A stretch of 37,299 nucleotides of DNA from Bacteroidales bacterium (GCA_016290215.1 JAEETH010000032.1:1-37299), one strand, 5' to 3'; shown: positions 6,588 through 15,082, counted from the first letter of the stretch. A program made the numbers and translations. The notes: generated by a model not told the origin, from the sequence alone.

Positions 6588-8834
6588 ATGACAAGACAAA
6601 AAAGTAGCGAAACCGTAACAGAAAACATATTTCGGGAATATTACGGAGCAAACACATTTATAGAAAAATCGGCAATTCCTTCTGTATATGGCTTTACGTC
6701 AAAAAAAGGAACCAATTATGCAGGCTATCCAGATTTTTTCAAAATGGATGAAGAGTATTGTATTGTGGTTGAAGCAAAAGCAACTAATCATGTCGCTGCA
6801 CAAGAAGAAACGCAATATTATATAATTAACAACAAGATACACAAGGACATAATTGGGATTGCTATTTCAGGCCAAAGTATCGATAATATCAAAATCACAT
6901 ATTATTTGAGATTGAATGGAAAATCTGCATTTGTAACATTTCCACAAGAAAACACTTTTCTTTCCCTTTCTGCGATAAAAAAGCAATATGTAAAGTCAAA
7001 ATATGGTGAAAGTGTGACAACAGAGGCCCTTATCACGGTTTTAAAGGATTTGAACAAAAGATTTAATGACAACAATAAAGTACGAGACACCGATCGTAGT
7101 CTGTTTTTTTCAGGGCTTATGATTGCCTTGAAAAACAATAATTTCAGAAGCACCTACAAAAGCATTCAAGCACCATCAAAACAAGAAGTTGCCACGACAA
7201 AAGCAACTGTCCTCGAGGCGCATTACCTTAACAAATCAATTCTTGAAGCGATTACGACAGAACTTGAAAGCAAAATCAACAGCCTTTCAAAAGAATTCAG
7301 TTGGCGAGATAAATTCTCGTTCATAAAAAACATAGACTATACCCTTGAGGAATACAAGAAAATCATTGGGATCATTGAGGAAAAAATCTTTTATCCTTTT
7401 CAAAATGAGGAAAAGCAAGATATTCTAGGACGCGCATATAAAATTTTCTTGTCACGAGCAGGAAAAGTTGATAACAAAAACATCATTCTAACACCTGACC
7501 ATATCAAGGAACTGATGGTTCGGCTGGCACGTTTATCTGTTAATGATGTAGTGTTAGACACATGTGCTGGCTCTGGCGGATTCCTTATGGAAGCAATGGA
7601 AACCATGATTGCACTTGCTAAAGGTGATGAAACTATCATTGATGAAATAACAGAAAAGCAACTTATCGGTTTTGAAACCGACCCCGTTCTTTTTGCTCTT
7701 GCATGTTCTAATATGTTTCTGCATGGCGATGGTAGAACCAATTTACTTTACAGGAGCAGTCTCCTCGATGAAACACAAGAAGGAATCGTAAACAACAGTG
7801 ATAATGAACTTCTTGAATATATACGGAACATGAAACCTACAAAGGTAATTATTAATCCACCTTATGAGAATAACAACCCAATAAAATTTACTATTCAAGC
7901 ATTGAACTATCTTGAACCCGGTGGAAAACTTGTTATAATTATGCCAACCCCTACCTTAACACATAATCAAGGAGGATTAACTGAGAAGGTTTTGTCTATG
8001 GCAAAATTGGAGTATGTTATCAAAATGCCAAACAAATTGTTTACTGAACAAAAGCGGACAGTAAACACATCTATTTTCGGTTTTACAAAAACGCCTCACA
8101 TTCAAACAGATGACGTATTATTTTTTAACCTTGAAGATGATGGTTTTGTCAGTATTCAGCACAAAGGACGAATTGATAAGAACGGAACTTGGCTACAAAT
8201 AGAAGACAATATCTTTGATGCAATATCGAATTCGAAGGAAATTCAGAACATTTGTCAAAAGAAAAAGATATTCAAAAATGGGATTCTCAATTGTGCAGGT
8301 GTACAAATTCGTCGCAACAGCAACTATGAGATGGTAAAGATAAGTACTTTGTTTAATGTAACCAAAGGAACACTTGCAAGCGAGAGCAATATTGAAGGAG
8401 ACTATCCATTTGTTACCGCCAGTGAAGAATGGAAAACACATATTGAATATGACCTTGACACTGAGGCTATTGTTTATGCAGTTAGTGCCGCAGGTTCTTT
8501 AGGGCGTAGCCATTATGTCAAAGGAAAATTCATTGCAAGCAATCTTTGTCTCGTTCTAACTAATAAAAATAACCCCAAATATCCGATAGACTTAGAGTTT
8601 TATAATTGTTATTTTGCGTCAATAAAAAAGCAAATCGTTTCTGATTTGGCAGATGGTACTTCTAAACTGACTATTTCACAAGAACTATTCAAAGATTATT
8701 ACATTGATTATATCCCTTATGACGAGCAGAAAGCTTTTGTTCTAACAAAACTAAAAGACTATTTGAAGATACAAGAGAAATATAGAAAAGCACAAGAGCA
8801 ATTATCTCAAGATATTATCAACTTGGCAAAATAA
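6588..8834 (+). CDS. single-chain restriction-modification enzyme (type IIG-like: nuclease, N6-adenine methylase, specificity domain)
   Basis: A 748-aa protein. The N-terminus carries a PD-(D/E)XK nuclease signature: YPDFF (D49), then VVEAKA (E62, K64), as in HsdR-N-like domains. Residues about 275-560 are an N6-adenine methyltransferase of the HsdM type, with SAM-binding motif DTCAGSGGF (324-332) and catalytic INPPYENN (NPPY 423-426). Residues about 590-748 look like a type I specificity (target-recognition) half: VKISTLFNVTKG, then AAGSLGRSHYVKGKFIASN, ending in a coiled-coil-like helix. The enzyme would both methylate and cut a target from one chain. At 748 aa it is shorter than characterised enzymes such as BpuSI or MmeI, because it has only one recognition half and a compact nuclease. 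No separate R, M or S gene lies nearby. The gene is AT-rich like the preceding STAND gene. Confidence 0.82.
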   Translation: MTRQKSSETVTENIFREYYGANTFIEKSAIPSVYGFTSKKGTNYAGYPDFFKMDEEYCIVVEAKATNHVAAQEETQYYIINNKIHKDIIGIAISGQSIDNIKITYYLRLNGKSAFVTFPQENTFLSLSAIKKQYVKSKYGESVTTEALITVLKDLNKRFNDNNKVRDTDRSLFFSGLMIALKNNNFRSTYKSIQAPSKQEVATTKATVLEAHYLNKSILEAITTELESKINSLSKEFSWRDKFSFIKNIDYTLEEYKKIIGIIEEKIFYPFQNEEKQDILGRAYKIFLSRAGKVDNKNIILTPDHIKELMVRLARLSVNDVVLDTCAGSGGFLMEAMETMIALAKGDETIIDEITEKQLIGFETDPVLFALACSNMFLHGDGRTNLLYRSSLLDETQEGIVNNSDNELLEYIRNMKPTKVIINPPYENNNPIKFTIQALNYLEPGGKLVIIMPTPTLTHNQGGLTEKVLSMAKLEYVIKMPNKLFTEQKRTVNTSIFGFTKTPHIQTDDVLFFNLEDDGFVSIQHKGRIDKNGTWLQIEDNIFDAISNSKEIQNICQKKKIFKNGILNCAGVQIRRNSNYEMVKISTLFNVTKGTLASESNIEGDYPFVTASEEWKTHIEYDLDTEAIVYAVSAAGSLGRSHYVKGKFIASNLCLVLTNKNNPKYPIDLEFYNCYFASIKKQIVSDLADGTSKLTISQELFKDYYIDYIPYDEQKAFVLTKLKDYLKIQEKYRKAQEQLSQDIINLAK

Positions 8835-8944
8835 AACCAATCCAAACTTTCAATTATAGAGCGATAAGACAAACGATACTAATCCTTTACCATCCAATTA
8901 ACTGTAAATCTTTCAATTGCTTTTGTTTCTTCAACCGCGCCCAA

Positions 8945-9091
8945 ATGAACGACGCCATCCTGAAGTTCCGCCGCTACGAGGATGCCTCATTGGAATACAC
9001 TGGCGTAAACCGCCATGCCTCCGACACCCGCATCGGCTTGATGGACAGCACCGTGTCGATTGAGGCAATGCTGGGGTATGGCAAAGATTAA
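8945..9091 (+). pseudogene. orphan 48-codon gene remnant of unknown family
   Basis: The frame encodes MNDAILKFRRYEDASLEYTG, followed by a Gly/Met-containing tail ending GYGKD and TAA. The reading stays open upstream (FNRAQ before the Met) with no plausible start signal. The composition and codon use look like real coding DNA and differ from the AT-rich RM gene just before it. This is most likely the 3' end of a gene whose front was lost when the RM segment was inserted. I do not recognise the family. Confidence 0.4.
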
Positions 9092-9168
9092 AATCATCTA
9101 TTATCGATTTTTACGAACAAATTGCTCTTGTTGCTCTTGCCCATTGATGTATTTTTGAGGAAAATATC

Positions 9169-9176
9169 TAATTTTG
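9169..9176 (+). promoter_or_regulatory. -7 box of the broken YhcG gene
   Basis: TAATTTTG fits TAnnTTTG. A TTG at 9144-9146 lies 22 nt upstream, close to the usual -33 spacing. The start codon is at 9208. Confidence 0.5.
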
Positions 9177-9207
9177 CAGTAGAAAAAACGCCTTAAACCG
9201 TGGAATC

Positions 9208-10013
9208 ATGGAAGACATCATCATAGGAAATGACGGACAATTGCAATTCGACATCCTTTTTGAAGATACCTGCGCCATCATTGAACAGGCCCAAAACAAA
9301 GCCATAAGGGCGATTAACTTTGCCCTTACCATACGGAATTGGCAGATTGGACAAAGAATCGCCCGCGAGGAATTGGATGGAGCAGCAAGAGCTGGATATG
9401 GCGAACAGGTCATTCAACGGCTGTCGGAAAAACTCACATCGAAGTTTGGCAAAGGCTACGACAGGATTTCACTTTACAACTACATCAAGTTTTTCCGCCT
9501 TTTCCCTGAAATTGTTGACGCAGCGAGCCAACAATCTACAAAAGTTGACGCAGTGAGTCAACAATTACTACCTTGGACTCATTATCGCGAACTGATTCGA
9601 GTCGAGAACCGTGAGGCGCGCCAATGGTATGAGCAAGAAGCCTTGAGGGAGACTTGGAGCACACGCACACTGCACCGCAATATCGCTTCGTGTTATACAA
9701 CTATTACTTAAAATGCTTCTTATTGATCGACCTGAAGACAGAGGCTATTTCCCATCAGGATGTCGGCCAAATGGACATGTATGTCAGGATGTATGACGAC
9801 CTAAAACGACCCAAAGGCGACAATCCCACTATTGGCTTGATACTTTGTTCCGATACCAGTGAAGACATGGCTCGATATTCGGTACTACATGACAATGCAC
9901 GACTTTTTCAGGCCAAGTATTTGACCTATCTTCCATCGGAAGAAGAACTTAAACATGAAATCGAGCAGCAAAAAGAGATATTCAGACTGCAACAAACGGA
10001 TAAAAACGAATAA
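9208..10013 (+). pseudogene. YhcG/DUF1016-type PD-(D/E)XK nuclease, broken by internal deletion
   Basis: The first part (9208-9711) encodes the DUF1016 N-terminal domain: residues about 20-160 with AIRAINFALTIRNWQIGQRI, PWTHYRELIRVENREARQWY and WSTRTLHRNIASCY. It then stops after five more codons. The C-terminal nuclease part continues in the +1 frame, from FVLYNYYLKCFLLIDLKTEA to a stop at 10013 (KEIFRLQQTDKNE). Intact homologues place roughly 100 residues between these two segments, including the first catalytic Asp. The junction TCGTGTTATAC would encode both the SCY of the first part and the VLY of the second, so a deletion between short matching sequences is likely. The product would be a 167-aa DNA-binding-domain fragment, or nothing. 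Intact relatives are often found in restriction-modification neighbourhoods. Confidence 0.8.
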
Positions 10014-10032
10014 AAAACGAACACCTAACCCT

Positions 10033-10914
10033 ATGAATCACCCCATTCAAGAAGGCTATATGCCTTATCTCGGCTACCAGACCTACTACCGCATTGTCGG
10101 TGAACCTTCAAGCAAGCCCGCACTGCTTTGTCTGCATGGTGGACCGGGCAGCACACACAACTATTTCGAAGTGCTGGACCGCATCGCTGACACAGGCCGT
10201 CAGGTCATCTCCTACGACCAAATCGGCTGCGGCAATTCTTACCTCGACGGCCATCCCGAACTGTGGACTCAAGAGACCTGGATCAACGAGCTTATCGCCT
10301 TGCGCGAGTACCTGCACCTCGACCAAATCCACCTCCTCGGCCAGTCGTGGGGCGCCATGCAGGCCATTGCCTACATCATCGACTGTCAACCCAAGGGTAT
10401 CAAGTCGGTCATCCTTTCTTCGGGCCATGCCTCCAGTTCGCTGTGGGCCAGCGAGCAGCACCGCCTCATCAAATACATGTCGGAAGAAGACCAAGAGGCC
10501 ATCCGCCATGCCGAAGCCACTGGAAAGTGGGACGACCCCGACTATCTCCGCGCCAACGAGCATTACTATGAGCGTTATGTCATCAGCGTGGACGAAAACT
10601 CGCCCGAGTGTATCCGTCGCCCGAAACGCGCCGGCAACGAAGCCTACCTTTACGGCTGGGGCCCCAACGAATACCAACCCTTAGGCGATCTAGCCGACTT
10701 CGAATACACCGACCGTCTGCACCAAATCACGCAGCCTTGCCTCATCTGCAGCGGCACCCGCGACATCTGCACCCCCGTGGTGGCCGCCTCGCTCTACGAG
10801 AACATCCCCAACAGCCGCTGGGAAGTCTTCAAAGGCGCACGTCACACCTGCTTCGTCGAACAAACCGACAAATACTGCAAGATACTGGAAAAGTGGTTGG
10901 AGGAATGTGATTGA
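10033..10914 (+). CDS. alpha/beta hydrolase, proline iminopeptidase-like (family S33)
   Basis: A 293-aa cytoplasmic enzyme. I chose the ATG at 10033 (MNHPIQEGYMPY) because the longer in-frame start would overlap the upstream pseudogene with a Lys/Ser-rich non-domain stretch. It has the oxyanion-hole motif LHGGPGS (35-40), the nucleophile elbow GQSWG (Ser105), the acid in SGTRD (Asp244) and His271 in GARHTCF. HGGPG plus GQSWGG-type elbows mark the prolyl iminopeptidase branch of S33, which removes N-terminal Pro or similar residues from peptides. The lid region (about 135-215) is intact. It is GC-rich and unlike the AT-rich defence genes upstream. Confidence 0.8.
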   Translation: MNHPIQEGYMPYLGYQTYYRIVGEPSSKPALLCLHGGPGSTHNYFEVLDRIADTGRQVISYDQIGCGNSYLDGHPELWTQETWINELIALREYLHLDQIHLLGQSWGAMQAIAYIIDCQPKGIKSVILSSGHASSSLWASEQHRLIKYMSEEDQEAIRHAEATGKWDDPDYLRANEHYYERYVISVDENSPECIRRPKRAGNEAYLYGWGPNEYQPLGDLADFEYTDRLHQITQPCLICSGTRDICTPVVAASLYENIPNSRWEVFKGARHTCFVEQTDKYCKILEKWLEECD

Positions 10915-10943
10915 AGAAACCGTTTCCCATATTCTTTTCAGAT

Positions 10944-12224
10944 TTAAATAGTTAATAGCATATTTGAGACAATGGTATCCGTCACGGTTTTTGGCACGCC
11001 ACATTCAGCAGCCAAATCCGGCCATTGTGAGGCTACTTCGCTTACCTCATCGATAATCATTGCGGCATCCTTGATGTTGTTTTGATGGGCAAACGTCATC
11101 AGGTCTTGCCTCGTGATGTCGTCAAATTTACCATTGATCGACATTTGGTGTGTAGCCGTCCACCCACCTTTGGGATTATAGGCGTATCCCATGTCGTAAG
11201 CCGGTGAGAGTCGCCAAATGCCATCTTCGTCCATCAAGAATGAGATATTTTTGGTGTGGTCATCCTGGTTACGCACCACCACGTTGAACACCATACGCCT
11301 GAACATCTCCTGAGCAGCCGAGTAGGGCAGACGCAAGGCCCTCATCACGTTGAAAGCCTGTTCGTAGGAATAGGCGCGATGAATCCGATAGTCGAAATGG
11401 GCTATGCCGCAGAGCGTCTGCAGGTGGATTTTTTTGCCGTTATTGCGGTCGAAGCGCTGGGTGAGGAAGTGTGCCCGTCCGTTTTCCTCAATCAACGAGC
11501 AGTCCGTCATCTCGATGCCACAGGCTTTCGCCAGCTTATAGAACGAATACTCCAAACGGCCATGGTTGCCCGTCGCCTTAAAACCTACAGTCGCACTGAC
11601 TCCATCCAACTTAATCAGATAGTAGTTGAATCCTGCGGGTGCTTCCACTTGACCCGATCGAACTTCGCCGGTTTCTTTATTATAGGCAATGATGGCCTTG
11701 GCTCTTTGTCCTCCAGCCGAGGTCCCTAACCGCAGGATTTCGGCAATGGCCGCTTTCTTGTCATCATTGAGATTCACACCGAAGGACGTTTTTTCCGTCA
11801 AGGCATCACGGGCCACCTTCACCAACGAATCAATCTCGAAAAGGGCATTAGGGTCGTATGTAAAATCCATAGCAGGCTCGAACTCCAAGGCACCCATGCA
11901 ACGCTTTCCCAAGAAACACAAGGTCTCGATGGGGTTGCTGCTTGTACGGCCAGTCAAGGCCAACCACCTATCGAACAAGGCACGACCGTAGGTGTCAGGG
12001 AGCGAATCGGCCAACATGCCAGGCAAGCCCTTGTAAGTTTCCCTATCGAGGCTAGCAAAGGAATAAACACGCCCTTCTTGCACAGGCATCATCAATGGAG
12101 AAGGCTCCAAGCCACGTCCAACGAAGCTGCTGTCGTATTCAAATCTCGCAACGTTATACCGCTCGTCCCATCGGAAAGTGCCGACAGGCATGCCAAACAT
12201 GTTCACCTTTGCTACATCTACCAT
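10944..12224 (-). CDS. hipA: HipA-family serine/threonine kinase toxin
   Basis: A 426-aa protein with HipA architecture. The N-subdomain 1 is at about residues 1-110 (WDERYNVARFEYDSSFVGRG, ending GKRCMGALEFEP). The Gly-rich loop GTSAGGQRAKA is at 167-177, with the lysine of LIKLDG near 205. The catalytic loop VVRNQDDHTKN has Asp321 as base and Asn326. The DFG-like SPAYDMG has metal-binding Asp344. All kinase residues appear intact. Known HipA proteins phosphorylate an aminoacyl-tRNA synthetase and slow growth; the target here is unknown. It overlaps the upstream hipB by 7 nt, so the antitoxin is translated first. A tiny C-terminal extension beyond the kinase core is ordinary. Confidence 0.88.
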   Translation of the reverse strand: MVDVAKVNMFGMPVGTFRWDERYNVARFEYDSSFVGRGLEPSPLMMPVQEGRVYSFASLDRETYKGLPGMLADSLPDTYGRALFDRWLALTGRTSSNPIETLCFLGKRCMGALEFEPAMDFTYDPNALFEIDSLVKVARDALTEKTSFGVNLNDDKKAAIAEILRLGTSAGGQRAKAIIAYNKETGEVRSGQVEAPAGFNYYLIKLDGVSATVGFKATGNHGRLEYSFYKLAKACGIEMTDCSLIEENGRAHFLTQRFDRNNGKKIHLQTLCGIAHFDYRIHRAYSYEQAFNVMRALRLPYSAAQEMFRRMVFNVVVRNQDDHTKNISFLMDEDGIWRLSPAYDMGYAYNPKGGWTATHQMSINGKFDDITRQDLMTFAHQNNIKDAAMIIDEVSEVASQWPDLAAECGVPKTVTDTIVSNMLLTI

Positions 12225-12565
12225 GTCGATTCCTCCTTGCTATATTGATGCAGTTTTCCAACGGCCCGTTTTCTAGTTTTGTTTTTTGAAGTGTGGACCA
12301 ACTCATAGTATTCATTAGGGCTTAATTGTTCCTCTTCAACCAAGGGTTGAAGCACATCGAGCAGCCCCAAAGTGCGCAACAACCGTAATAGGGAGTCGAA
12401 GGAACCAATCTCGCCTTTTTCTATTTTTTTCACCGACGACAATGACACTCCCGCTGCCTCGGCAAGGCTCTGCTGGGTGATGTTCTGCTTCAGCCTTACT
12501 TGTCGAACCCGATTCCCAATCTTCTCAAGAATCATCTTGTCTGCAAGCATATAGATATCATCCAT
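12218..12565 (-). CDS. hipB: HipB-like XRE-family antitoxin/repressor
   Basis: A 115-aa protein. Residues about 14-70 form a helix-turn-helix of the XRE type: IGNRVRQVRLKQNITQQSLA, then AAGVSLSSVKKIEKGE. The C-terminal 40 residues are basic (KNKTRKRAVGKLHQYSK) and could contact the kinase or DNA. Its gene precedes and overlaps hipA by 7 nt, the standard antitoxin-first order. It should bind the inverted repeat around its own promoter (12578-12616) and repress the operon together with HipA. Confidence 0.85.
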   Translation of the reverse strand: MDDIYMLADKMILEKIGNRVRQVRLKQNITQQSLAEAAGVSLSSVKKIEKGEIGSFDSLLRLLRTLGLLDVLQPLVEEEQLSPNEYYELVHTSKNKTRKRAVGKLHQYSKEESTW

Positions 12566-12577
12566 AATAGCTCAAAA

Positions 12578-12616
12578 TTAAACTTTAATACTGCAAAAAT
12601 ACGAATAAAAGTTTAA
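12578..12616 (-). promoter_or_regulatory. hipBA promoter with candidate HipB operator
   Basis: On the minus strand a TATTTTTG -7 box lies at 12594-12601. It is flanked symmetrically by TTAAACTTT (12578-12586) and AAAGTTTAA (12608-12616), perfect reverse complements 30 bp apart centre to centre (about three helical turns). A repressor dimer pair on these arms would cover the promoter. The geometry suits autoregulation by HipB. The start codon is 29 nt downstream of the -7 box. Confidence 0.55.
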
Positions 12617-12731
12617 AATGAAACTATTAAATTTGGATTTATCTGCAAAAATACAATACTTCTCAGCGCATCGGCCACATCTATTCGAGTGTTGGGAAGA
12701 CTACTGGCAACATACATGGCAGCAGTATTTT

Positions 12732-13121
12732 TCAGTAATCCATCGGTATTTCAGGATGCGGCACGGAAAGCGGTTGTCCTTTTTGGGAAAGGTAGAACAT
12801 ATCAAGAATTACCGGTATATTTCCCCGGTTCACGCCGTGATGGATGGTGCCTACCATCTCCACGACCGCCTCGCCTTCGTGAACGGTCTTCTCTTTCCCG
12901 TCGAGGGTGATGATGGTAAGCTCGCCTTGCTGCACCACGCCATAGTTCATCACATCGTGATGGTGCCAGCCCAACTTTTTTCCAGGAGAAAACACGTAAC
13001 GGATGGCCACTAACTCAGGTCGCCCGATAGGGTAGTCAGGCATCTCGGCTCCATCCCAACTCTGCGACGTGCGCAGGAGCTCTGTAATCTGCACATCGTC
13101 TCTGTCGTCCTTTTTTCCCAT
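12732..13121 (-). CDS. small single-domain cupin
   Basis: A 129-aa cytoplasmic protein with one cupin fold. Motif 1 lies in PGKKLGWHHHDVMNYGVVQQ (His53-55), with the usual Glu replaced. Motif 2 is in VGTIHHGVNRG (His94/95, Asn98). These histidines probably bind one metal. The tail PHPEIPMDY is short and unstructured. Cupins of this size include sugar isomerases, dioxygenases and sensory domains, and the sequence does not say which. It lies 123 nt downstream of the membrane protein gene on the same strand. Confidence 0.75.
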   Translation of the reverse strand: MGKKDDRDDVQITELLRTSQSWDGAEMPDYPIGRPELVAIRYVFSPGKKLGWHHHDVMNYGVVQQGELTIITLDGKEKTVHEGEAVVEMVGTIHHGVNRGNIPVILDMFYLSQKGQPLSVPHPEIPMDY

Positions 13122-13244
13122 GTTTTTATCTTTTTAAAGTATATAATTCACAACAGCAAAAACCAGATGGCACACTGCAAACGACGTTGCAAAAACCACT
13201 ACCAGGAGGTTTTGGTCAAATTCATGTCCTATTTATTCGATTGC

Positions 13245-13988
13245 CTATTTATCCTGCGTAAACTTCTCTCTGACCTCAATGAGAGCTTTCTCTGCCTCAA
13301 TGAATTCCTGAACCGCCTGCTCATGAATTCTTTCATCTTCTTCGCTAACCTCGTCCTCTACCACAGAGCGCAGACGGCTGAATTCCTTTAGTTCCTCCTC
13401 GCGGACTTTCATCATTTGCACACAACGGTTGCGTATCTTCTTCAAATTAATCAGACAATCCAAGTTATTGATATAATGATCTGGAAAACTAACTTTTATG
13501 AGGTTCTCTAGAGACTGGGCGATTCCCGATCCATAAACCTCGTTCTTGAATTCATCCATTACATTTTCTTGGTAAAAACGGCGCAAATTGTAAAAAGCAG
13601 AAACCTCGTGAACAAAATTGACATTGCCGAGGGTGTTGAAAGTCTCTATATTGGAAGAGAAAACCTTTTCAGTCGTTTCGGAAAACTCAGTATAGATAAG
13701 TTGAACAGATGCCATAAATGTAGAATAGTGACTCTTGAAATGCTCCGGATGAAGGATGGCATCCTGCTGTGCTTTGAATGCTTGCCGAAATACTGAATCG
13801 GCATGTTGCACCTGCTCAATGGTCTTGTCAAAGTCATAGATAATCATCATGACCATTTCCTTCTTGGCCGCCTCCTTATGGCGCCTATCGATGATGGCCG
13901 AGGTGCCAAAGGTGAGTATGATGGAGAAGGTTGTCGCGAGAAGCGTCAACAGGAACTGTTTGGTGTCGGACGATATGTTTTTTTTCAT
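13245..13988 (-). CDS. single-pass membrane protein of unknown function
   Basis: A 247-aa protein. Residues about 11-32 are one hydrophobic helix (FLLTLLATTFSIILTFGTSA) followed by basic IIDRRHKEAAKK, giving an N-terminal anchor. The rest is soluble and mostly helical, and the last 60 residues are rich in Glu/Arg with coiled-coil character. The layout resembles the many one-helix DUF6090-like proteins of Bacteroidota, but I cannot confirm the family. It starts 2 nt after the stop of the winged-helix glycosylase gene, so the two are very likely co-transcribed. Confidence 0.65.
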   Translation of the reverse strand: MKKNISSDTKQFLLTLLATTFSIILTFGTSAIIDRRHKEAAKKEMVMMIIYDFDKTIEQVQHADSVFRQAFKAQQDAILHPEHFKSHYSTFMASVQLIYTEFSETTEKVFSSNIETFNTLGNVNFVHEVSAFYNLRRFYQENVMDEFKNEVYGSGIAQSLENLIKVSFPDHYINNLDCLINLKKIRNRCVQMMKVREEELKEFSRLRSVVEDEVSEEDERIHEQAVQEFIEAEKALIEVREKFTQDK

Positions 13989-13990
13989 AG

Positions 13991-15061
13991 CTATTTTGTT
14001 TGAAATTTCATGTATCTATTCCATTCTTCTTGTAGGTCATCATTATGGTCTCCCATGAAGAACGTGGCTTGTAGGTCATCCTTGAAAGGCGTCCAGTTGC
14101 CGCAAATCACGCCGTCGTGGGAAATGACAGGCTGGAAGATGCCGCTGTTGTTGTGGGCCTTGTGGCTAAAATCAGGCGAGAGGACGACGTCGCGGCTCTT
14201 GTAGCCGATGAGGTATTCGTCGTAGGGCGGAATCAGGAGATATTTGCCTTTGCGGAAACCTCGGGTGCGGCAATCGTTGGTGAAATAGAATTCCCTGCGT
14301 TTTTGTAGAGACGCGCCATGGCACGTCTCTATATGCAGGTAATCACCTAAAATTTCAATTCCCCGCCTGCAATCGTTGATATTCAATCCCGACCACCACA
14401 CAAAATCCTCCAAGGTGGCAGGCTGGCGGCTTTGGAAATATTTGCGCGCAAGCATCGCCAAGGCTTCGTCGCGGTCGGCAGAGGATGTATTGCAACGCTT
14501 GGAAGCGTTGCCTACCTTATCGGCGGCAAGGGCGTAGGTCGCCTTCATCGGTAACAGGTCGCCGCTGCAAAGCGTCCCCGACAGCTCGGCATAGCGGATG
14601 TGGTACGACAGACGATGCTCATCCATGTGGATATCCTTCTCTGCCAAGGCCTGAACGAAATCTTCCTTGGTCACGCTACCCTTGTCGGCAGCGGTTTGCG
14701 CAAGGATTTCGCGGATTTTCATCACTTCCTCTTCGGGGATGCTGATTTTGTTGCTGCTCATCCACCCTTTGATGACCGCCAACGCCTTCGCCGAACAAAG
14801 TTCGAGCAAAGGCCAATAATCTTCGGCGGAAACGAGCTGCCATGTGCCGCGCATCAGGTGCAGACGGATAATCTGCCCGCTGTCGAAGGCCTTCTTGAAG
14901 GCTTTGGCCGAGGGTTTCTTGGTTCGCATTGCCACGCCCCACCGCATCATTCGGTATTCTTGTGCCTGCATCGCGCCCATATAATTCACCACCTCCTCAG
15001 GATTGTCAAACTGCGGGCAGATGAGCTGTTGGTTGAGTAATCGGAGGGCTATGGGATTCAT
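13991..15061 (-). CDS. AlkZ/YcaQ-like winged-helix protein (HTH_42), probable DNA crosslink glycosylase
   Basis: A 356-aa protein. I chose the ATG at 15061 (MNPIALRLLNQQL) because a -7 box lies at 15083-15090; an upstream start in the same frame would read through the promoter. It matches the winged-helix HTH_42 superfamily. MGAMQAQEYRMMRWGVAMRT at 29-48 contains Q32-A-Q34, like the QxQ catalytic motif described for AlkZ-type glycosylases, which unhook interstrand DNA crosslinks. HLMRGTWQLVSAEDYWPLL follows, as in this family. The last third carries the conserved block PPYDEYLIGYKSRD. A palindromic repeat (14305-14332) sits in frame inside the gene and adds about ten residues (around IETCHGASLQK). 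It could be inactive or tolerate the insert as a loop. Confidence 0.72.
   Translation of the reverse strand: MNPIALRLLNQQLICPQFDNPEEVVNYMGAMQAQEYRMMRWGVAMRTKKPSAKAFKKAFDSGQIIRLHLMRGTWQLVSAEDYWPLLELCSAKALAVIKGWMSSNKISIPEEEVMKIREILAQTAADKGSVTKEDFVQALAEKDIHMDEHRLSYHIRYAELSGTLCSGDLLPMKATYALAADKVGNASKRCNTSSADRDEALAMLARKYFQSRQPATLEDFVWWSGLNINDCRRGIEILGDYLHIETCHGASLQKRREFYFTNDCRTRGFRKGKYLLIPPYDEYLIGYKSRDVVLSPDFSHKAHNNSGIFQPVISHDGVICGNWTPFKDDLQATFFMGDHNDDLQEEWNRYMKFQTK
14305..14332. repeat. palindromic repeat inserted in the glycosylase gene
   Basis: GTAGAGACG (14305-14313) and CGTCTCTA (14324-14331) form a hairpin with a short loop. The same palindrome occurs in intergenic DNA at 16944-16971. Here it is read as protein in the HTH_42 gene without a frame change. 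Dispersed palindromes normally sit between genes, so a coding location is unusual. Confidence 0.6.
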
Positions 15062-15082
15062 CGTTTTGTCTCGATTTTCGTG

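Larger units (their letters stand above)
8835..9207. other. spacer with an orphan gene fragment and a promoter
   Basis: This 373-bp stretch holds a short coding remnant (8945-9091) and the -7 box of the broken YhcG gene (9169-9176). Base composition rises sharply in GC at about 8935, which suggests the junction between the AT-rich RM segment and older sequence. I see no tRNA, repeat or attachment-site core. Confidence 0.5.

Noticed and set aside
10094-10684. Plus-strand frame of 196 codons within the iminopeptidase gene
   Set aside because: It is a Ser/Thr/Pro-rich frameshift reading of a gene with a complete catalytic triad.
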